Notes: generated by a model from the letters alone, not told the origin. A DNA stretch of 64,000 nucleotides from Hyphomicrobiaceae bacterium (GCA_021324465.1 JAJPJB010000011.1:1-64000); one strand, 5' to 3'; shown: positions 26,545 to 38,315, counted from the first letter of the stretch. Program-made: numbers and translations.

Positions 26545-27555
26545 CTAGTTGATCAGCGCGATGTGATTGTCCTTGATTACTTTGGCCCATTTGACGATCT
26601 CGGCCTGCATGAAGCCCGTGAATTGCGCCTGCGTCATGATCACCGGAGTCGCGCCCTGTTTCTCCCAAGCCTCCTTGATCTCCGGTCGCTGCAGGATGGC
26701 GGTGATGTTGCGGTTGAGCAGATCAATGATCGGCTGCGGCGTGCCCTTGGGGGCCATGAAGCCGACCCAGAGCGTCGCCTGAAAGCCGCGTACGCCGGCT
26801 TCGTCAAGCGTGGGCACATCGGGCAGAATAGGGGAGCGCGTCTTGCCCGAGGTGCCGAGCGCGCGCACCATGCCGGATTGAATCATCGGCGCCATGGTCG
26901 GAATCGAATCGAACAGCACCTGGATCTGTCCGCTCAAAATGTCGGTGCGCATGCCGCTCGAGCCTTTATAGGGCACATGCACGATGTTGATGCCGGTAAG
27001 ATTTTTCAAAAGCTCGGCGGCCATGTGGTAGTTCGATCCGGGCCCGGAAGAGCCGTAGTTGAGCGTTCCCGGCTTGGCCCGCGCCAGCGCCAGAAACTCG
27101 GCAAGATTTTTCGCCGGCACTGAAGGGTGCACGACCAGGACCAGATCGCTGTCGATCAGTGGTGCGATCGGCACCAGATCGCGCATCAGCTGATAAGGCT
27201 TGTTGGGGTAGAGGGTCTCGTTGACCGTCTGGGTGCCGGAGACCATGAGCAGGGTGTAGCCATCCGCCGGCGCATGAGCGACGAACTCGGTGCCAATGGT
27301 CGTGCCGGCGCCGGGCCGGTTCTCCATGACAAAGGCCTGATGCAGCACCTGCTGCAATTCGGCGGCGATGTCACGCGTATAAACGTCGGTGGGGCCGCCG
27401 GCGCCAAACGGCACGATGATCTTGACCGGCCGCGACGGATAGTCGCCGGCTTGCGCCGGCAAAACCGCGACCGCGGCCACGAACGCGCTTGCCAAGGGCG
27501 CCGCCACCGGCGCGGCGAGCGTGAACAAAGCGGTGCGGCGCAAACAGCCTGACAT
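26545..27555 (-). CDS. Tripartite tricarboxylate transporter receptor (TctC/Bug family)
   Basis: 336 residues from ATG 27555, preceded by AGGGAGTG. The signal peptide is MSGCLRRTALFTLAAPVAAP and extends to PAQAGDYPSRPV. The mature protein has the Bug motifs: PVKIIVPFGAGGPTDVYTRD, VMENRPGAGTTIGT, GPGSNYHMAAELLK and VPYKGSSGMRTDILSGQIQ. These periplasmic receptors bind carboxylates for TctAB-type transporters or for sensing. No tctA or tctB is adjacent, as is usual for orphan Bug proteins. The nearby hydrolase could act on a related ligand, but this is only a guess. Confidence 0.92.
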   Translation of the reverse strand: MSGCLRRTALFTLAAPVAAPLASAFVAAVAVLPAQAGDYPSRPVKIIVPFGAGGPTDVYTRDIAAELQQVLHQAFVMENRPGAGTTIGTEFVAHAPADGYTLLMVSGTQTVNETLYPNKPYQLMRDLVPIAPLIDSDLVLVVHPSVPAKNLAEFLALARAKPGTLNYGSSGPGSNYHMAAELLKNLTGINIVHVPYKGSSGMRTDILSGQIQVLFDSIPTMAPMIQSGMVRALGTSGKTRSPILPDVPTLDEAGVRGFQATLWVGFMAPKGTPQPIIDLLNRNITAILQRPEIKEAWEKQGATPVIMTQAQFTGFMQAEIVKWAKVIKDNHIALIN

Positions 27556-27981
27556 GGTCGTTTTCACTCCCTGTGACGCGCCGATCGGCTCACCGGGCGG
27601 GCGCGGCCTGATCACGTGCCAGGAATCCGCCGCTGCGCCAAGTGGGCGTACAAGAACGTCGTCGTTCGGTCACAGTAGCGAAGCCGTGAAGCGGGCGGCG
27701 CGCCGCAAACGCCGCGCTCTGGGCGAGATTGCAAGGCCGACGCGACACGGCCCCGCCGATGGGCACAGCCCGGGCGGGCGGCGCAGATGCAGCCGCGCAC
27801 AGCTTGTCTTGCACCTTTTTGTGCACTGCGCTAAGGGTCCCGAAGTTCCGCCCGCGATTGCGAATCCGCTTGATTTTGGGGCAAATCAGCGCACACGCCT
27901 AGCCTTCGGAACCGCGCCGCTTAGGGGCCTGTTCCCGCCTCAGGGGAGGACGGTTCCGCTCGCCGGTCAGGAGGACATGTC
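27556..27981. other. Divergent control region of the Bug receptor gene and the nuo operon
   Basis: About 425 bases between divergent starts. No coding frame is convincing. TTGCACC and GTGCAC around 27808-27826 form a loose dyad, and GGAGGAC precedes nuoA. I could not place promoter boxes with confidence. Confidence 0.4.
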
Positions 27982-28359
27982 ATGAGTCAATCCTTGACTC
28001 AGCTGCTGCTCACTTATCTGCCGCTCATCGTCTTCATTGGCGTGGCAGCGGTGATCGGTCTTGCGCTTCTGGTTGTCGCCTTCGTCGTCGCCTACCGGCA
28101 GCCCGACCCGGAAAAACTCTCCGCCTACGAGTGCGGCTTCAATGCCTTTGACGATGCCCGGATGAAGTTTGATATCCGCTACTATCTGGTCGCGATCCTG
28201 TTCATCATTTTCGACCTCGAAGTCAGCTTCCTGTTCCCCTGGGCTACCGCGTTGGGCCGGCTCGGCCAATTTGGCTTCTGGTCGATGATGGTTTTCCTTG
28301 CAGTCCTGACTGTAGGTTTTATCTACGAGTGGAAAAAGGGAGCGCTCGAATGGGATTGA
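27982..28359 (+). CDS. nuoA: NADH-quinone oxidoreductase subunit A
   Basis: 125 residues with three membrane helices. [20 protein letters not shown] followed by [20 protein letters not shown] is the conserved NuoA loop with the Cys and acidic cluster next to the quinone site, between helices 1 and 2. It is the first gene of the complex I operon; GGAGGACATGTC precedes the ATG. nuoB begins ten bases before its stop. Confidence 0.98.
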   Translation: MSQSLTQLLLTYLPLIVFIGVAAVIGLALLVVAFVVAYRQPDPEKLSAYECGFNAFDDARMKFDIRYYLVAILFIIFDLEVSFLFPWATALGRLGQFGFWSMMVFLAVLTVGFIYEWKKGALEWD

Positions 28360-28925
28360 GCGAACCCGCAATTGCCGCGCAACGGCAGCAGATCCTCGAT
28401 CCGGCCGGCAAGCCGATCACCGGCAGCGGAGTGGATCCGTTCTTTGCGGATGTGAACAGTGAGCTCGCCGACAAGGGCTTCCTTGTCACCGCGGCCGAGG
28501 ACCTCATCGCCTGGGCGCGCACCGGCTCGTTGATGTGGATGACCTTCGGGCTTGCTTGCTGCGCCGTCGAGATGATGCAGGTCTCGATGCCGCGCTACGA
28601 CGTCGAGCGTTTCGGCTTTGCACCGCGCGCCTCGCCGCGCCAATCCGACGTGATGATTGTTGCTGGCACGCTGACCAACAAGATGGCGCCGGCTTTGCGC
28701 AAGGTCTACGACCAGATGCCGGAGCCGCGCTACGTGATTTCCATGGGCTCCTGCGCCAATGGCGGGGGCTATTACCATTATTCCTATTCGGTGGAGCGGG
28801 GCTGCGACCGCATCGTGCCCATCGATATCTACGTACCCGGCTGCCCGCCCACCGCGGAAGCCCTGTTGTATGGCGTGCTATTGCTGCAAAAAAAGATCCG
28901 TCGCACAGCTACGATCGAGCGCTGA
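28350..28925 (+). CDS. nuoB: NADH-quinone oxidoreductase subunit B
   Basis: 191 residues from ATG 28350, inside the end of nuoA. It carries cluster N2, the last 4Fe-4S centre before quinone: LACCAVEMM supplies two adjacent cysteines, and [12 protein letters not shown] and [14 protein letters not shown] supply the others. The about 40 N-terminal residues before the core are typical of alphaproteobacteria. It is a peripheral-arm subunit at the junction with the membrane arm. Confidence 0.98.
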   Translation: MGLSEPAIAAQRQQILDPAGKPITGSGVDPFFADVNSELADKGFLVTAAEDLIAWARTGSLMWMTFGLACCAVEMMQVSMPRYDVERFGFAPRASPRQSDVMIVAGTLTNKMAPALRKVYDQMPEPRYVISMGSCANGGGYYHYSYSVERGCDRIVPIDIYVPGCPPTAEALLYGVLLLQKKIRRTATIER

Positions 28926-28927
28926 AC

Positions 28928-29536
28928 ATGGATGAAACGCTCGACACGCTCGGCAAAGCAATTGCTGCCGCGCTGCCGGCTGCAGTGACCGGATATACGG
29001 TCGCCCATCGTGAACTGACCGTGACCGCGCGGGCGAACGATATCGTCGCGGTGCTCCGCTTCCTGCGCGACGATCCGCGGTGTCAGTTCGTGAATCTCAT
29101 CGACATCACCGCGGTCGATTGGCCGAGCCGCGCCCAACGTTTCGATGTCGTCTATCACCTGTTGTCGCCGAAACAGAACTTGCGCATCCGGGTAAAGGCA
29201 GCGGTCGACGAAGACACAGCGGTGCCCTCGGCAATCGAAGTGTTTCCCGGCGCCGATTGGTACGAGCGCGAGACTTATGATCTCTACGGCATCGTCTTCG
29301 CCAATCACCCGGACCTGCGGCGCATTCTCACCGATTACGGCTTTGACGGCCATCCGCTGCGCAAGGATTTTCCGCTGACCGGATTCGTGGAGGTGCGCTA
29401 CGACGACGAGCTTAAGCGTGTGGTCTATGAGCCGGTGCGGCTTACGCAGGAGTTCCGCAATTTCGATTTTCTCTCGCCCTGGGAAGGCACCGAATACGTG
29501 CTACCCGGCGACGAGAAAGCCGGCAAAAGCTCGTGA
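28928..29536 (+). CDS. nuoC: NADH-quinone oxidoreductase subunit C
   Basis: 202 residues from ATG 28928 ([14 protein letters not shown]), two bases after the nuoB stop; the much longer frame upstream overlaps nuoB and is ignored. The 30-kDa subunit signature [20 protein letters not shown] is present, followed by [20 protein letters not shown]. It is a separate subunit here, not fused to NuoD as in E. coli. It is followed by the thioesterase gene instead of nuoD. Confidence 0.97.
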   Translation: MDETLDTLGKAIAAALPAAVTGYTVAHRELTVTARANDIVAVLRFLRDDPRCQFVNLIDITAVDWPSRAQRFDVVYHLLSPKQNLRIRVKAAVDEDTAVPSAIEVFPGADWYERETYDLYGIVFANHPDLRRILTDYGFDGHPLRKDFPLTGFVEVRYDDELKRVVYEPVRLTQEFRNFDFLSPWEGTEYVLPGDEKAGKSS

Positions 29537-29548
29537 TGAGGCCGTGAC

Positions 29549-29986
29549 GTGAAGGACACGCTCAAGCCCGGCCTCAGGCATCGCTTCAGCTATACGGTGC
29601 CGGAAAACAAGACCGTGCCGTATACCTATCCGGAATCGCCGGAGATTGCGGCGATGCCTAAAGTCTTCGCCACCGGCTTCATGATCGTGCTGATGGAATG
29701 GGTGTGCACGCAGCTGTTGGCGCCGCATCTCGATCCAGGCGAAGGCAGCCTCGGCGTCCATGTCGATGTGAGCCATTTGGCGGCGACGCTGCCGGGCATG
29801 ACTGTCACGGTCGAGGTCGAATGCACGGCGGTGATCGGTCAGCGCGTGACCTTTGCGGTCAAGGCGCACGACGGCCTCGATCTGATCGGTGAGGGCCGCC
29901 ATGAGCGCTTTGTGGTCGTGTGGGACAAGTTCAAAGCGCGCCTGGCGGCAAAAGCGGCGAAGGTCGGCAAAGCGGAGGTTGCGTGA
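29549..29986 (+). CDS. FlK-like hotdog thioesterase inside the nuo operon
   Basis: 145 residues from a GTG at 29549, 12 bases after nuoC; its stop overlaps the nuoD start (ATGA). It aligns without gaps to the fluoroacetyl-CoA thioesterase FlK of Streptomyces cattleya as I remember it: [45 protein letters not shown] and GRHERF. FlK active-site positions fall in the same register: Thr42, Glu50, Gly69, His76 and Arg120. Position 36, the Phe lid of FlK that favours the fluorinated substrate, is Met here. An acyl-CoA thioesterase activity is therefore likely; fluoroacetate resistance is not implied. Its placement between nuoC and nuoD, fully coupled, is unexpected. Confidence 0.9.
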   Translation: MKDTLKPGLRHRFSYTVPENKTVPYTYPESPEIAAMPKVFATGFMIVLMEWVCTQLLAPHLDPGEGSLGVHVDVSHLAATLPGMTVTVEVECTAVIGQRVTFAVKAHDGLDLIGEGRHERFVVVWDKFKARLAAKAAKVGKAEVA

Positions 29987-31185
29987 TGACGGATGTCGCT
30001 GCGCCTGTTCCGCGAAATTTTACGATCAATTTCGGACCGCAGCATCCGGCGGCGCATGGCGTGCTGCGTCTAGTGCTGGAGCTTGACGGGGAGATCGTCG
30101 AGCGCGTCGATCCGCATATCGGGCTTCTGCATCGCGGTACCGAGAAGCTGATCGAGCACAAGACCTATCTGCAGGCGATCCCTTATTTCGATCGGCTCGA
30201 TTATGTGGCGCCGATCAACCAGGAGCACGCCTTCTGCCTGGCGGCGGAAAAGCTGCTCGGTATCGAAGTGCCACGGCGCGCCCAACTGATCCGTGTGCTG
30301 TACTGCGAGATCGGGCGCCTATTGTCGCATTTGCTCAATGTCACGACCCAGGCCATGGACGTCGGCGCGCTCACGCCGCCACTCTGGGGCTTTGAGGAAC
30401 GCGAGAAGCTCATGGGCTTCTACGAGCGGGCCTCCGGTTCGCGCATGCACGCGGCCTATTTTCGCGTCGGCGGCGTGCATCAGGATCTGCCGCAGCAACT
30501 GATCGATGACATCGCCGCCTTCTGTGATCCGTGTCTCAAGGTTGTTGACGATCTCGAAGTGCTGCTGACCGACAACCGCATCTTCAAGCAGCGCAATGTC
30601 AATATCGGTGTGGTCGAGCTTAATGATGCCTGGGCGCGCGGCTTTTCCGGCGTGATGGTGCGCGGCTCCGGCGCCGCATGGGACCTGCGCAAGGCACAGC
30701 CCTATGAATGCTATGCCGAGCTCGATTTCGACATTCCCGTCGGCAAGAACGGCGACTGCTACGATCGCTATTGCATCCGCATGGAAGAGATGCGGCAGTC
30801 GGTCCGCATCATGAAGCAGTGCATTGCCAAGCTGAATGCGGCGGACGGCAAGGGGCGCGTCACTGTCGACGACCACAAGATCGTGCCGCCGCGGCGCAGA
30901 GAGATGAAGCGCTCGATGGAGTCGCTCATCCATCACTTCAAGCTGTATACCGAAGGCTTCAAAGTGCCGCCCGGCGAAGTCTATGCGGCGGTCGAGGCGC
31001 CCAAGGGCGAGTTCGGTGTTTATCTGATCGCCGACGGCACCAACAAGCCGTACAAGTGCAAGATCCGCGCACCTGGCTTCGCCCATCTGCAGGCGATGGA
31101 TTTTCTCTGCCGCGGCCACATGCTGGCCGACGTCTCGGCGGTTCTGGGCAGTATCGACATCGTGTTTGGCGAGGTGGACCGATGA
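29986..31185 (+). CDS. nuoD: NADH-quinone oxidoreductase subunit D
   Basis: 399 residues from ATG 29986. The 49-kDa signatures are clear: [20 protein letters not shown] with the quinone-site His, [20 protein letters not shown], and [20 protein letters not shown] near the end. It forms the quinone-binding cavity with NuoB. Its start overlaps the thioesterase stop, and its own stop overlaps the nuoE start. Confidence 0.98.
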   Translation: MTDVAAPVPRNFTINFGPQHPAAHGVLRLVLELDGEIVERVDPHIGLLHRGTEKLIEHKTYLQAIPYFDRLDYVAPINQEHAFCLAAEKLLGIEVPRRAQLIRVLYCEIGRLLSHLLNVTTQAMDVGALTPPLWGFEEREKLMGFYERASGSRMHAAYFRVGGVHQDLPQQLIDDIAAFCDPCLKVVDDLEVLLTDNRIFKQRNVNIGVVELNDAWARGFSGVMVRGSGAAWDLRKAQPYECYAELDFDIPVGKNGDCYDRYCIRMEEMRQSVRIMKQCIAKLNAADGKGRVTVDDHKIVPPRRREMKRSMESLIHHFKLYTEGFKVPPGEVYAAVEAPKGEFGVYLIADGTNKPYKCKIRAPGFAHLQAMDFLCRGHMLADVSAVLGSIDIVFGEVDR

Positions 31186-31924
31186 GTGTTCGCCGTCTCG
31201 CCGAAAAGCAGCCTGCAAGCTTCGCATTTACGCCGGAGAATCTCGAATGGGCGAAAGCGAAGATCGCGCAATATCCGGAGGGCCGGCAGCAATCGGCCGT
31301 GATTCCGATCCTATGGCGGGCGCAGGAGCAGTGCGGCGGCTGGTTGCCGCAGAAGGCGATTGAGGCGACTGCCGAGCTTCTGGGCATGGCGAATATCCGC
31401 GTGCTCGAAATCGCGACCTTCTATACCATGTTCAATCTGGCGCCGGTCGGACGCTATCACGTGCAGCTCTGCGGCACGACGCCTTGCATGCTGCGCGGCG
31501 CCGAAGATCTGAAAAAGGTCTGCGAGCGCATGATCGGCCGCGAAGGCGAAGTGACCGCCGACGGCGCCTTCTCCTGGATCGAGGTCGAATGCCTCGGTGC
31601 GTGTGTCAATGCGCCGATGGTGCAGATCAACGCCGATTACTATGAGGACCTGACGCCGGAGAGCTTCACGCAGATCATCAACGATCTTTCCGCCGGCCGC
31701 ACACCCAAGCCCGGTCCGCAAGTCGACCGCGTCAATTCGGCGCCGATCGGCGGGCCAACGACCCTCACCGACCCAGCCATCTACGCCAAGGTGATTCCTG
31801 ATGGCGAGTTGCCGCCGGCTGTGACGGATGAGGACGGCAAGAAGCCGGGCGCCGCCGCCAATGTGCACCAATCGCCAACCCCGAGGTCGCCGATTGGCGA
31901 CGCAACCGACCGGAGGCGAGACTG

Positions 31925-31925
<1 letters not shown>
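31182..31925 (+). CDS. nuoE: NADH-quinone oxidoreductase subunit E
   Basis: 247 residues from ATG 31182. The thioredoxin-like 24-kDa domain binds 2Fe-2S cluster N1a through CGTTPC and CLGAC. After residue 170 there is a low-complexity tail of about 75 residues rich in Pro, Ala and Asp (up to [20 protein letters not shown]), a common alphaproteobacterial extension not present in E. coli. Its stop TGA shares a base with the nuoF ATG. Confidence 0.97.
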
Positions 31926-33228
<1,303 letters not shown>

Positions 33229-33229
<1 letters not shown>

Positions 33230-33420
33230 TGGCGATGAGTGAAAACCGACATCTCGCGCAATTGAATATCGGCCGCTTTCGCTATCCGCGCTTCTACAGC
33301 CGCCGGCCCGAATGGTTCGAGAAAATCAAGAGCCCGCATTACGCTTTCGGCTGGGAGAGCGTGCCGGCGGCGCAATTGTGGCAAACCGCGCGTTGCGCGC
33401 CAGACGAACAAGCGGCGTGA
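33229..33420 (+). CDS. 63-residue ORF between nuoF and nuoG, DUF3291-like remnant
   Basis: It starts at ATG 33229, overlapping the nuoF stop by one base, and ends seven bases before nuoG, so it is surely translated or recently was. The sequence HLAQLNIGRFRYP resembles the start of DUF3291 proteins, and RRPEWFEKIKSPHYAFGW resembles their end; the intervening 80-90 residues of a full DUF3291 protein are absent, and the tail SVPAAQLWQTARCAPDEQAA is unlike the family. It may be an in-frame deletion product kept for operon coupling, or a genuine small protein. The DUF3291 link rests on motif memory and is tentative. Confidence 0.65.
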
Positions 33421-33427
33421 GACAGAG

Positions 33428-35503
33428 ATGACCAAGCTCGTCGTCGACGGCAGGGAGATCGACGTTCCACCGGAATACACGCTGCTGCAGGCCTGTGAGG
33501 CGGCGGGCGCGGAGATTCCGCGCTTCTGCTACCACGAGCGGCTGTCGATCGCCGGCAACTGTCGTATGTGCCTGGTGGAGCTGGTCGGCTCACCCAAGCC
33601 GGTCGCAAGCTGCGCGTGGGCCGCACGCGACTGCCGGCCGGGGCCCAAGGGCGAGCCGCCGGAAGTGAAAACCCGCTCGCCCATGGTGCGCAAGGCACGC
33701 GAAGGCGTGATGGAATTTCTGCTGATCAATCATCCGCTCGACTGCCCGATCTGCGATCAGGGCGGCGAGTGCGATCTGCAAGACCAATCCATGGCCTATG
33801 GCATCGACTCCAGCCGCTTCGTCGAGAACAAGCGTGCGGTCGAGGACAAATATCTCGGCGCGCTGGTCAAGACCTCGATGAACCGCTGCATCCAGTGCAC
33901 GCGCTGTGTGCGCTTCATCACCGAGGTCGCGGGCGTGCCCGAGCTCGGTGCCATCGGCCGCGGCGAGGACATGGAAATCACGAGCTATCTCGAGACCGCG
34001 CTGCATTCCGAGCTGCAGGGCAATATCGTGGACATCTGTCCGGTCGGCGCGCTCACCTCGAAGCCCTACGCCTTCACGGCGCGGCCCTGGGAGCTCAACA
34101 AGACCGAGTCGATCGATGTAATGGACGCGCTCGGCTCGGCGATCCGTATCGACACGCGCGGCAGCGAAGTGATGCGCATCCTGCCGCGCACCAATGACGA
34201 CATCAACGAAGAGTGGATTTCCGACAAGACGCGCCATGTCGTCGACGGCTTGCGCACGCAGCGGCTCGATCAGCCCTATGTGCGCGAGCATGGCAAGTTG
34301 CGGCCGGCAACCTGGACCGAAGCGTTCAAGGCGGTCGCGGCCAAATTGGCGCAGACCAATCCCAAGCGCATGGGTGCGATGGTCGGCGATCTGGCGGCGG
34401 TCGAAGAGATTTTCGCACTGAAGGATCTTTTGACCCGGCTTGGCGTGAGCAATCTCGACTGTCGGCAGGATGGCTCGGCGCTCGACCCGGCGTGGGGGCG
34501 GGCGACCTATCTGTTCAACGCGACCATTGCCGGCATCGATGCCGCAGACGCGCTGCTGATCGTCGGCTCCAACCCGCGCAAGGAAGCCGCCATCCTCAAT
34601 GCGCGCATTCGCAAGCGCTGGCGTACCGGCAGGTTCCCGATCGGGCTGATCGGCGCGAAAGCGGACCTCACTTATCCCTATGACTATCTCGGCGCCGGCC
34701 CCGAGACGCTGGCCGACATCACGAGGCATTCCTTCGCCGACAACCTGCGCAAGGCCGAGCGGCCGATGGTGCTCGTCGGCGCTGGCGCTTTTGCGCGCGC
34801 CGATGGCGGGGCGCTTGCCTCGCTCGCCGCAAAGGCCGCGATCGATCTCGGCGCCGTCAAGGGCGGCTGGAACGGCTACTGCGTGCTGCACAACGCGGCG
34901 TCGCGAGTCGGCGCGCTGGACCTTGGCTTTGTGCCGGGGCGGGGCGCTCTGAGCGCGCGGCAGATGGCAGCTTACGGCACGCTAGACCTTCTGTTCCTGC
35001 TTGGCGTCGATGAGATTGAAATTCCGCGAGGCGCCTTCGTCGTCTATATCGGTACCCATGGCGATCGCGGCGCATCCCGCGCTGATGTGGTCCTGCCGGG
35101 CGCGGCCTATCCGGAAAAATCGGCGATCTATGTGAACACGGAAGGCCGCGTGCAGATGGCGACGCGCGCTTCGTTCCCGCCAGGCGACGCGCGCGAGGAT
35201 TGGGCGATCCTGCGCGCGCTCTCCGACATCCTCAAGCACCGGCTGCCTTATGACTCGCTCTCCGAGCTGCGGCAGGCGCTGTTCAAGGCGCATCCACATA
35301 TGATGCGCATCGGTCAAATCGCGCCCGGCGATCCGGCCGATATTGAAAAACTCGCAGAGCGCGGCGGCACGGTGGAGAAGGCGCCCTTCGGGGCGGGCAT
35401 CGTCGACTATTATCTCACCAATGCCATCGCGCGCTGCTCGGCGGTGATGGCGGAATGTTCGGCGATCGCAGGCGGGCGCACGAACATGACGGCTGCGGAA
35501 TAG
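33428..35503 (+). CDS. nuoG: NADH-quinone oxidoreductase subunit G
   Basis: 691 residues. In order: the N-terminal 2Fe-2S domain (FCYHERLSIAGNCRMCLVEL), the His-plus-Cys cluster HPLDCPICDQGGECDLQD, the 4Fe-4S CIQCTRCVRF, then a molybdopterin-oxidoreductase-like domain without a cofactor role (DLLFLLGVDEIEIPRGAFV). The size is normal for the alphaproteobacterial and mitochondrial type, shorter than E. coli NuoG. nuoH follows after 33 bases. Confidence 0.98.
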   Translation: MTKLVVDGREIDVPPEYTLLQACEAAGAEIPRFCYHERLSIAGNCRMCLVELVGSPKPVASCAWAARDCRPGPKGEPPEVKTRSPMVRKAREGVMEFLLINHPLDCPICDQGGECDLQDQSMAYGIDSSRFVENKRAVEDKYLGALVKTSMNRCIQCTRCVRFITEVAGVPELGAIGRGEDMEITSYLETALHSELQGNIVDICPVGALTSKPYAFTARPWELNKTESIDVMDALGSAIRIDTRGSEVMRILPRTNDDINEEWISDKTRHVVDGLRTQRLDQPYVREHGKLRPATWTEAFKAVAAKLAQTNPKRMGAMVGDLAAVEEIFALKDLLTRLGVSNLDCRQDGSALDPAWGRATYLFNATIAGIDAADALLIVGSNPRKEAAILNARIRKRWRTGRFPIGLIGAKADLTYPYDYLGAGPETLADITRHSFADNLRKAERPMVLVGAGAFARADGGALASLAAKAAIDLGAVKGGWNGYCVLHNAASRVGALDLGFVPGRGALSARQMAAYGTLDLLFLLGVDEIEIPRGAFVVYIGTHGDRGASRADVVLPGAAYPEKSAIYVNTEGRVQMATRASFPPGDAREDWAILRALSDILKHRLPYDSLSELRQALFKAHPHMMRIGQIAPGDPADIEKLAERGGTVEKAPFGAGIVDYYLTNAIARCSAVMAECSAIAGGRTNMTAAE

Positions 35504-35536
35504 GACTGGCCATAAGGGAATCATGAGGGACATGGC

Positions 35537-36595
35537 ATGAGCCTGGCCGACGTCTGGTGGAGTTATCTCCTGCCGCTGCTGATCATGATCGGCGAGAGCT
35601 TGTTGCTGCTTGTCGTTCTTCTGATTGGCGTGGCCTACATTCTGCTCGCTGACCGCAAGATCTGGGCAGCGGTGCAGATCCGGCGCGGTCCCAACGTCGT
35701 CGGCCCGTGGGGTCTGCTCCAGTCTTTCGCAGATCTGTTGAAATTTGTTCTCAAGGAGCCGGTGATTCCGGCCGGCGCCAACAAGGGCGTGTTCCTGCTG
35801 GCGCCGCTGGTGACTTGCACGCTCGCGCTCGCCGCCTGGGCGGTGATTCCGGTCGACGCCGGCTGGGTCATTTCCAACATCAATGTCGGCATTCTCTACA
35901 TCTTCGCGATTTCTTCGCTCGCCGTGTACGGCGTGATCATGGCCGGATGGGCGTCGAATTCGAAATATCCGTTTCTCGCCGCGCTGCGCTCGGCGGCTCA
36001 GATGGCGTCTTACGAAGTCTCGATCGGCTTTGTGATCATTACCGTGCTGCTCTGCGTCGGCTCGCTCAACCTCACCGCCATCGTTGAAGCACAGAATCGT
36101 GGCCTGGCCACTTTGATCGGTCTGCCGTGGTTGTCGATCCTGAACTGGTACTGGCTGCCGCTGCTGCCGATGCTGGTGATCTTCTTTGTCTCGGCGCTGG
36201 CGGAAACCAATAGGCCGCCGTTCGATCTGATCGAGGCGGAATCGGAATTGGTCGCCGGCTTCATGGTCGAATACGGCTCGACGCCCTATATGATGTTTAT
36301 GCTGGGCGAGTACGTGGCCGTGTGCACGATGTGCGCCATGGCCACGATCTTGTTCTTCGGCGGCTGGCTGCCGCCGATCGCGGTGCCGCCGTTTACCTGG
36401 GTCCCGGGCATCATCTGGTTCGTGCTCAAGGCCTTACTCGTCTTCTTCATGTTTGCCATGGTGAAGGCCTTCGTGCCGCGCTATCGCTACGACCAGCTGA
36501 TGCGGCTGGGCTGGAAGGTGTTTCTGCCGATCTCGCTCGCCATGGTGGCGATTGTCGCGGGCGTCCTGCAGGTCACTGGCTGGGTGCCGAAATGA
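35537..36595 (+). CDS. nuoH: NADH-quinone oxidoreductase subunit H
   Basis: 352 residues with eight membrane helices. [20 protein letters not shown] and [20 protein letters not shown] are the two diagnostic loops; the second contributes acidic residues to the quinone tunnel. NuoH anchors the peripheral arm to the membrane arm. GAGGGACATGGC precedes the ATG. Confidence 0.98.
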   Translation: MSLADVWWSYLLPLLIMIGESLLLLVVLLIGVAYILLADRKIWAAVQIRRGPNVVGPWGLLQSFADLLKFVLKEPVIPAGANKGVFLLAPLVTCTLALAAWAVIPVDAGWVISNINVGILYIFAISSLAVYGVIMAGWASNSKYPFLAALRSAAQMASYEVSIGFVIITVLLCVGSLNLTAIVEAQNRGLATLIGLPWLSILNWYWLPLLPMLVIFFVSALAETNRPPFDLIEAESELVAGFMVEYGSTPYMMFMLGEYVAVCTMCAMATILFFGGWLPPIAVPPFTWVPGIIWFVLKALLVFFMFAMVKAFVPRYRYDQLMRLGWKVFLPISLAMVAIVAGVLQVTGWVPK

Positions 36596-36607
36596 GCGGA
36601 GGACGGC

Positions 36608-36883
36608 ATGGACTATTCGCTGCCGGCCTGGATCGGTGCGTTGATCGGAATGATCATTGCGGTGGCGCTCTATGTGCCGGGCATCCATGTGCTGGAGCGG
36701 CACCTGCGCGCCTACCGCGGACCCGAAGGCGCATCCAACCACGGGTCAATGCCGCTCGATCAGCGCATGGCCTTCGAGGACAAACTTTCGGTGCTGCGGC
36801 GGCTGGTGCTCGGCATCGATATCGGAATTTTTGCCGTGCTGGGCTATTGGCTCGGCACCGCAATCGGCGGCATAAGAGGTTGA
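36608..36883 (+). CDS. Small membrane protein between nuoH and nuoI
   Basis: 91 residues, 12 bases after nuoH and one base before nuoI, with GGAGGACGGC before the ATG, so clearly part of the operon. Two hydrophobic helices are visible: [20 protein letters not shown] (about 9-28) and [20 protein letters not shown] (about 69-88). A basic and acidic loop between them contains [15 protein letters not shown]. It is not one of the 14 core Nuo subunits. Related genomes carry a similar gene at this site as far as I recall. A role in assembly or as an accessory subunit is only an inference. Confidence 0.85.
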   Translation: MDYSLPAWIGALIGMIIAVALYVPGIHVLERHLRAYRGPEGASNHGSMPLDQRMAFEDKLSVLRRLVLGIDIGIFAVLGYWLGTAIGGIRG

Positions 36884-36884
36884 T

Positions 36885-37373
36885 ATGAAACTGGATCAAG
36901 CCGCCCGTTCGCTGTTCTTGAAGGAATTCGTGCAGGCCTTCCTCCTGTCGATGCGCTATTTCTTCAAGCCGAAGGCGACGTTGAATTATCCTTTCGAGAA
37001 GGGCAGGCTGTCGCCGCGCTTTCGCGGCGAACATGCGCTGCGCCGCTATCCCAATGGTGAAGAGCGTTGCATCGCTTGCAAATTGTGCGAGGCGATCTGC
37101 CCGGCGCAGGCGATCACCATCGAGGCCGGCCCGCGGCGCAACGACGGCACGCGCCGCACGACGCGCTATGACATCGACATGGTGAAGTGCATTTATTGCG
37201 GGCTGTGCCAGGAGGCCTGTCCGGTCGACGCCATCGTCGAAGGACCGAATTTCGAATTCGCCACCGAGACCCGCGAAGAGCTCTATTACGACAAGGAACG
37301 CCTTTTGGCGAACGGCGATCGCTGGGAGCGCGAGATCGCAAAAAGCATCGCGCTCGACGCACCTTACCGCTGA
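36885..37373 (+). CDS. nuoI: NADH-quinone oxidoreductase subunit I
   Basis: 162 residues with two 4Fe-4S ferredoxin motifs, [15 protein letters not shown] and [15 protein letters not shown], holding clusters N6a and N6b that pass electrons to N2 in NuoB. The amphipathic N-terminal helix ([20 protein letters not shown]) lies on the membrane surface. It is the 23-kDa (TYKY) subunit. Confidence 0.98.
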   Translation: MKLDQAARSLFLKEFVQAFLLSMRYFFKPKATLNYPFEKGRLSPRFRGEHALRRYPNGEERCIACKLCEAICPAQAITIEAGPRRNDGTRRTTRYDIDMVKCIYCGLCQEACPVDAIVEGPNFEFATETREELYYDKERLLANGDRWEREIAKSIALDAPYR

Positions 37374-37385
37374 GATCGGCTTGTC

Positions 37386-38006
37386 ATGATCATTCACGCG
37401 ATCTTCTTCTGGCTTTTTGCCACGGTTTGCGTCGGCTCCGCCGTCATGGTGATCGCCTCGCGCAATCCGGTACATTCGGTGCTGTTTCTCATTCTTGCCT
37501 TCATTAATGCGGCGGGACTGTTCGTGCTGATCGGCGCCGAATTCCTGGCTTGGATCCTGGTCATCGTCTATGTCGGTGCGGTTGCGGTGCTGTTTCTGTT
37601 CGTCGTGATGATGCTCGATGTGGACTTCGCCCAATTGCGCCAGGGCTTTCTCAACTATTTGCCGGTCGGCGTGATCATCGGCGGCATTCTTCTCGCCGAG
37701 TTGCTGACCGTGTTGTTCGGCTGGGCCATTTCGCCGGAAATCGGCAAGGTGATTACCGCGCCGATTCCGCCGTCGAGCGAGATCAGCAACACGCAGGCGC
37801 TCGGGCTCGTTCTCTATACCCGCTACATCTACTTCTTCCAGGCGGCCGGCGTCATTCTGCTCGTCGCCATGATCGGCGCCATCGTACTCACGCTGCACCA
37901 TAAGCCGAATGTGAAGCGGCAGAATATTTCCGAGCAGATCGCTCGTACCAAATCGAGCGCAATCGAGATCGTGCAGGTGAAGTCGGGGCAGGGACTGTCG
38001 TCATGA
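37386..38006 (+). CDS. nuoJ: NADH-quinone oxidoreductase subunit J
   Basis: 206 residues with five membrane helices. [20 protein letters not shown] and [20 protein letters not shown] are the conserved stretches; the second is the helix with the pi-bulge that gates proton movement. The C-terminal 35 residues are polar and extend past the E. coli subunit. The stop overlaps the nuoK start by four bases (ATGA). Confidence 0.97.
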   Translation: MIIHAIFFWLFATVCVGSAVMVIASRNPVHSVLFLILAFINAAGLFVLIGAEFLAWILVIVYVGAVAVLFLFVVMMLDVDFAQLRQGFLNYLPVGVIIGGILLAELLTVLFGWAISPEIGKVITAPIPPSSEISNTQALGLVLYTRYIYFFQAAGVILLVAMIGAIVLTLHHKPNVKRQNISEQIARTKSSAIEIVQVKSGQGLSS

Positions 38007-38308
38007 TCGGGCTTGGTCATTATCTGTCGGTCGGCGCCGTGCTGTTCACGCTCGGCATTTTCGGCATCTTCTTGAACCGCAAGAATGTCATCATCATCTT
38101 GATGTCGATCGAGCTCATCCTGCTCTCGGTCAATATCAATCTGGTAGCGTTCTCAGTTTTCATGGGCGACATCGTCGGTCAGGTCTATGCGCTGATCGTG
38201 CTCACGGTCGCCGCCGCCGAGGCCGCAATCGGGCTTGCGATCCTGGTCGCATTTTATCGCAACCGCGGCTCGATCGCGGTCGAAGACATCAATTTGATGA
38301 AGGGCTGA
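38003..38308 (+). CDS. nuoK: NADH-quinone oxidoreductase subunit K
   Basis: 101 residues with three membrane helices. [14 protein letters not shown] and [18 protein letters not shown] carry the two conserved membrane glutamates of the proton path. The length is exactly that of the family. It overlaps nuoJ, and nuoL starts seven bases downstream. Confidence 0.98.
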   Translation: MIGLGHYLSVGAVLFTLGIFGIFLNRKNVIIILMSIELILLSVNINLVAFSVFMGDIVGQVYALIVLTVAAAEAAIGLAILVAFYRNRGSIAVEDINLMKG

Positions 38309-38315
38309 CGCGGCG

